DNA of 64,000 nucleotides from assembly GCA_026826555.1 (NCBI GenBank), contig JAKSZT010053769.1:2882505-2946504 (forward strand), in the 5' to 3' direction. This DNA comes from Tolypeutes matacus. Lineage: Eukaryota; Chordata; Mammalia; Cingulata; Chlamyphoridae. The notes beneath the pieces were generated by a model. That model did not search any database, was not told the DNA's origin, and saw nothing but the letters and a program-made list of their open reading frames with translations. The position numbers and the translations under genes were made by a program. Positions 61,419-64,000 of the stretch are shown piece by piece (position 1 is the stretch's first letter; every line of letters starts with the position of its first letter).

Positions 61419-61793
61419 CCCACTTACTCTTGAGCCAATTATTGTGGGAAGGAATGAAATTACTGTGCTCAAGTTATCAATACCTGGGACATGATTTTCT
61501 GGAGCAAAACCAATATTAGAGTGTTACTTAATAATATTCCTTGCATTTAACATGCATAATTTTTGCATGTGAAGACCTCCAGATTTGCCTATACCTATTC
61601 TATATGTTAATCACAACAAAGTACCTCTGTTTTCCTAAATGTGTCATATTCTTCCTTGCCTTTAGTTATTTCTTTTTCCTTTGCCAAGAATGTCCTTGAC
61701 CATGTCTTCATATGATTCATCCTTAAGCATTCTTTAAAGCTTAGCTTAAGCATCATCTTTTCTGTGTATATTTCCCTGATTCTCCCAGATTGA

Positions 61794-62014
61794 GGCAACA
61801 TGGGAATCCCAGTGGGCTCCATGTAATTTTTTGGGTAATCTAAGCACCTCTTAAAATATATGTATATATATATATATATATAAATAACATTTTTGTAAGC
61901 AAATACACATATATGCATATATATTTATATATCATTTTGCAAGTGTTTGTATGTATTGTGAGAATTTTGATTTTTACCCACAATAAAAATAAATTAAAAA
62001 AAAAAAAAAAAAAA
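61794..62014 (+). mobile_element. 5'-truncated L1 3' end carrying the same TA-rich extension as 6026-6225
   Basis: Starts ggcaacatgggaatcccagt and follows 6026-6225 almost base for base: about five substitutions and a TA-number difference over roughly 195 nt. It ends in 'cccacaataaaaat' and a poly(A). Only the terminal part of the 3' UTR plus the extension was inserted. No clear target duplication was seen. Confidence 0.8.
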
Positions 62015-62045
62015 TACCTTCTTAGCACCTTGTTTGCTTCCAGCA

Positions 62046-62233
62046 CAGTGTTTCTCAACCTCCTATATATTAGGACCACTTGTGAGGCCATTTCAAAACA
62101 CTGTTTTCATGAAATCACTCCCAAATATTCTGACTCAGTTAAGTTGAGGTGGGGCCTGAACATGGGATTTTTTTTTTTTTTTTTTAATTCTCAGGTGATT
62201 CTAATGTGAAGCCAGGATTGAGGACCCTGCTTT
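62046..62233. mobile_element. hAT (MER20/MER5-like) DNA element with internal poly(T)
   Basis: The left end agtgtttctcaacctcctat and right end 'caggtgattctaatgtgaagccaggattgaggaccctgct' form the imperfect terminal pairing of small Charlie-type elements. A T-run of about 19 nt at 62168-62186 is a later expansion. Confidence 0.55.
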
Positions 62234-64000
62234 AACATATCACTTGCTACATCTAATTATTACCACATATTCATTTATATTTTTCCTGTATTAGGCTATG
62301 AGCTTTTGAGGTTAAGACTATGTTTATCACCTCTGACGCTCTTGCACCTAAGAAGTATGAATAATTCAAAGCTGGTATTCAAAGGTTAGTTGATGATAAT
62401 ATAAAACTAAATTTCAAAACATGGTTGTTTCAATTCAATTTAACAGTTATTAGTCAAGTACCTCCTATGTGCTAGACTCTATACCAGTAGTTAATGTACA
62501 AACGTGGATAATACAATGTCAGTCTTTAGAGGAATCATTATTCAATGAGTTGTCCACAGATAAGCAATTATAATCAAATTGATAGTAGCATCAGGCCACT
62601 ACATTTTAAATTGCTTTTCTAGAACCTCTAGCATTCTCAATTTAAGAGAGCAAGTCATTATTTCCTTAAATAATAGCCCATCCTCTTAAGAAAGTAAATG
62701 CATAATTAAAGAAAAATAAACAGCATCTTGCAAATACACATTTATGAACAAATAAAGTCTAACTATAACTAGTTCCTTCTTTTCTTATTCAAATATTTAA
62801 TATTTAAAAGATTTGCTATTATTATCTAGGCTCCAAGGGAAAATTTCTGAAAACAAATACAAAGAGCTGTACATTGTTTCAATATCCAAGGAAAAGCAGG
62901 TGTTCACCAAAGAGAATGAGAAAATTAAAAGCAGCCTAACAGCAGAAAGTCCCTTTGAGCCAGAAGCTTAAATTTTTTAATGGCTTTACAATCTTCTCAA
63001 GCTGTCATTAAAAAAAAAAAAAAAAAGGCTTGACATTGAACACATACCAAATCAGTAGCACAACTATTTTATAATGTCTGAATGGTCATTGAAAAAATAG
63101 TTTAAAATTCAATCCATGTGATGGAAATGCAACTTAGAAAAAGACTATTCATATTGCAATGCTACAGGAAAATTGTGGTTATAACAGTTCTCATTACATG
63201 CAGCAGCAGAAGGATTTTTAAAGGATTACAAATGGAATGGTTCTGAGAATATTGTATTTTGAGTTTTATTGATGTACATTTTACCATCATAAAATTCACT
63301 ATTGGTAACAAGAAAAAAAATTGCACTGTTTTCAACTTTATGGGTTAAAGAACCTACATATGTTAAATGAAGATTCTTGGTTTTATTTATGATAGACCTT
63401 TAAGAATGGTCCATTCATAATTCCAGCATATGATTCATTGATTTAACTAAAAATACTGAACAGTTGTTATATTATTTTTCATGGTAGGAAAGGTTTTGCC
63501 TAGTCATCTGTCCACCTTTTAATTATATTATTAGTCTTATGAATTTTTTGTTCTATTTGGCAAGTCTATGAGTGGATATTAGTGGTTACAGATAAGATAT
63601 TTGAAACAGAACTGGTTGTTTCAAAGAGTGTATATGCCATTTAACAACAACAAAAAAATGAAAACAAAGCAATCAAAATAAATCAAATGGTAAACTTTTT
63701 AAATTAAAAAAATTGTGGAAAACTGCTGTGTAAATTTAAAGGGACTTTAACCACATTTAGAAATTAGATTTTTCTCATATATTTAAATACCAGATACATT
63801 TTAAAACCTATAAATTTTCAACTTTTAAATTTGTGCTAAATTTAATTGCTTAGTTTTCAGCTAAATTTCAAATGCCTAGTTTTTATAATCGATTTTTTAA
63901 TGCCCTCTTCCCTATATATGTTCAAGCTTTTTCATTGTTAATCAACAGTTTCAAGAATGAAAAGTATAGAGACAAGGAAAAAAAGTAACATACAAACCAA
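62234..64000. other. Intergenic AT-rich sequence
   Basis: No gene or clear transposon. Contains an A-run at about 63009-63026. The L1-like phrase 'gagttttattgatgtacattttaccatcataaaattcac' at about 63261-63299 hints at an old LINE fragment. Confidence 0.5.

Noticed and set aside
1..64000. CRISPR arrays, operons or other prokaryotic systems
   Set aside because: The window is mammalian nuclear DNA; the tandem repeats present are microsatellites or local duplications.

Overview
This is mammalian nuclear DNA: AT-rich, intron/intergenic in character, dense in interspersed repeats, and with one recognisable protein-coding exon. The SINEs are tRNA-derived modules of the 'gtggatgtggctcaa...gagc.cctgcttccca' type. 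The LINE-1 3' ends carry the 'ctctctaagccaaactca...gcgtgggacatgactcc' type 3' UTR. I associate both with Xenarthra, so an armadillo-like (or sloth/anteater) genome is the best guess. The species call is inference.

The only host gene I can support is MEOX2 (GAX), on the minus strand. Its first coding exon (29221-29734) encodes the N-terminal 171 residues, including a 12-His/4-Gln tract, and ends in a clean phase-1 splice donor (AG|GTAAGG). Positions 1-29220 are therefore the start of intron 1; the homeobox exons are not in the window. Positions above about 29.9 kb are promoter and upstream intergenic DNA. A CpG-rich island covers the exon and promoter. A TATA-like element and a perfect MEF2 consensus lie at sensible distances upstream of the ATG. 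About 12.8 kb around this exon (20.7-33.6 kb) has no recognisable recent transposon insertion, as is usual around developmental regulators.

The rest is a layered transposon record. Intron 1 holds an ancient L1-like block (1-2070), three SINE insertions (four with the dimer counted by module), an L1 3'-end copy with a 13-bp target-site duplication (4898-6422, interrupted by a 100-N assembly gap), a solo LTR (9709-10291), a MER5A-like DNA element, and MIR/L2 relics. Upstream of the gene are a hAT-type element with an 8-bp duplication, an LTR into which two further LTRs have inserted (43974-45704), and a run of three plus-strand L1 3' ends (48.87-58.03 kb). The middle one of these is split by an almost complete ERVL-type provirus on the minus strand (51018-56781). 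The provirus has paired LTRs, a leucine-tRNA-type primer site, decayed gag/pro/RT/RNase H/integrase/dUTPase, no env, and a 5-bp target duplication. Another dated LTR (60850-61418) and a second copy of the unusual extended L1 3' end (61794-62014) follow.

I see no convincing novel multi-gene system. The most useful leads are: an L1 3' extension shared by two loci, which looks like an amplified 3' transduction; an antisense coiled-coil-like reading frame in the ERVL leader; a probable false duplication at the assembly gap; a possible uncharacterised DNA transposon at about 41.2 kb; and the promoter/conserved-element candidates around MEOX2.
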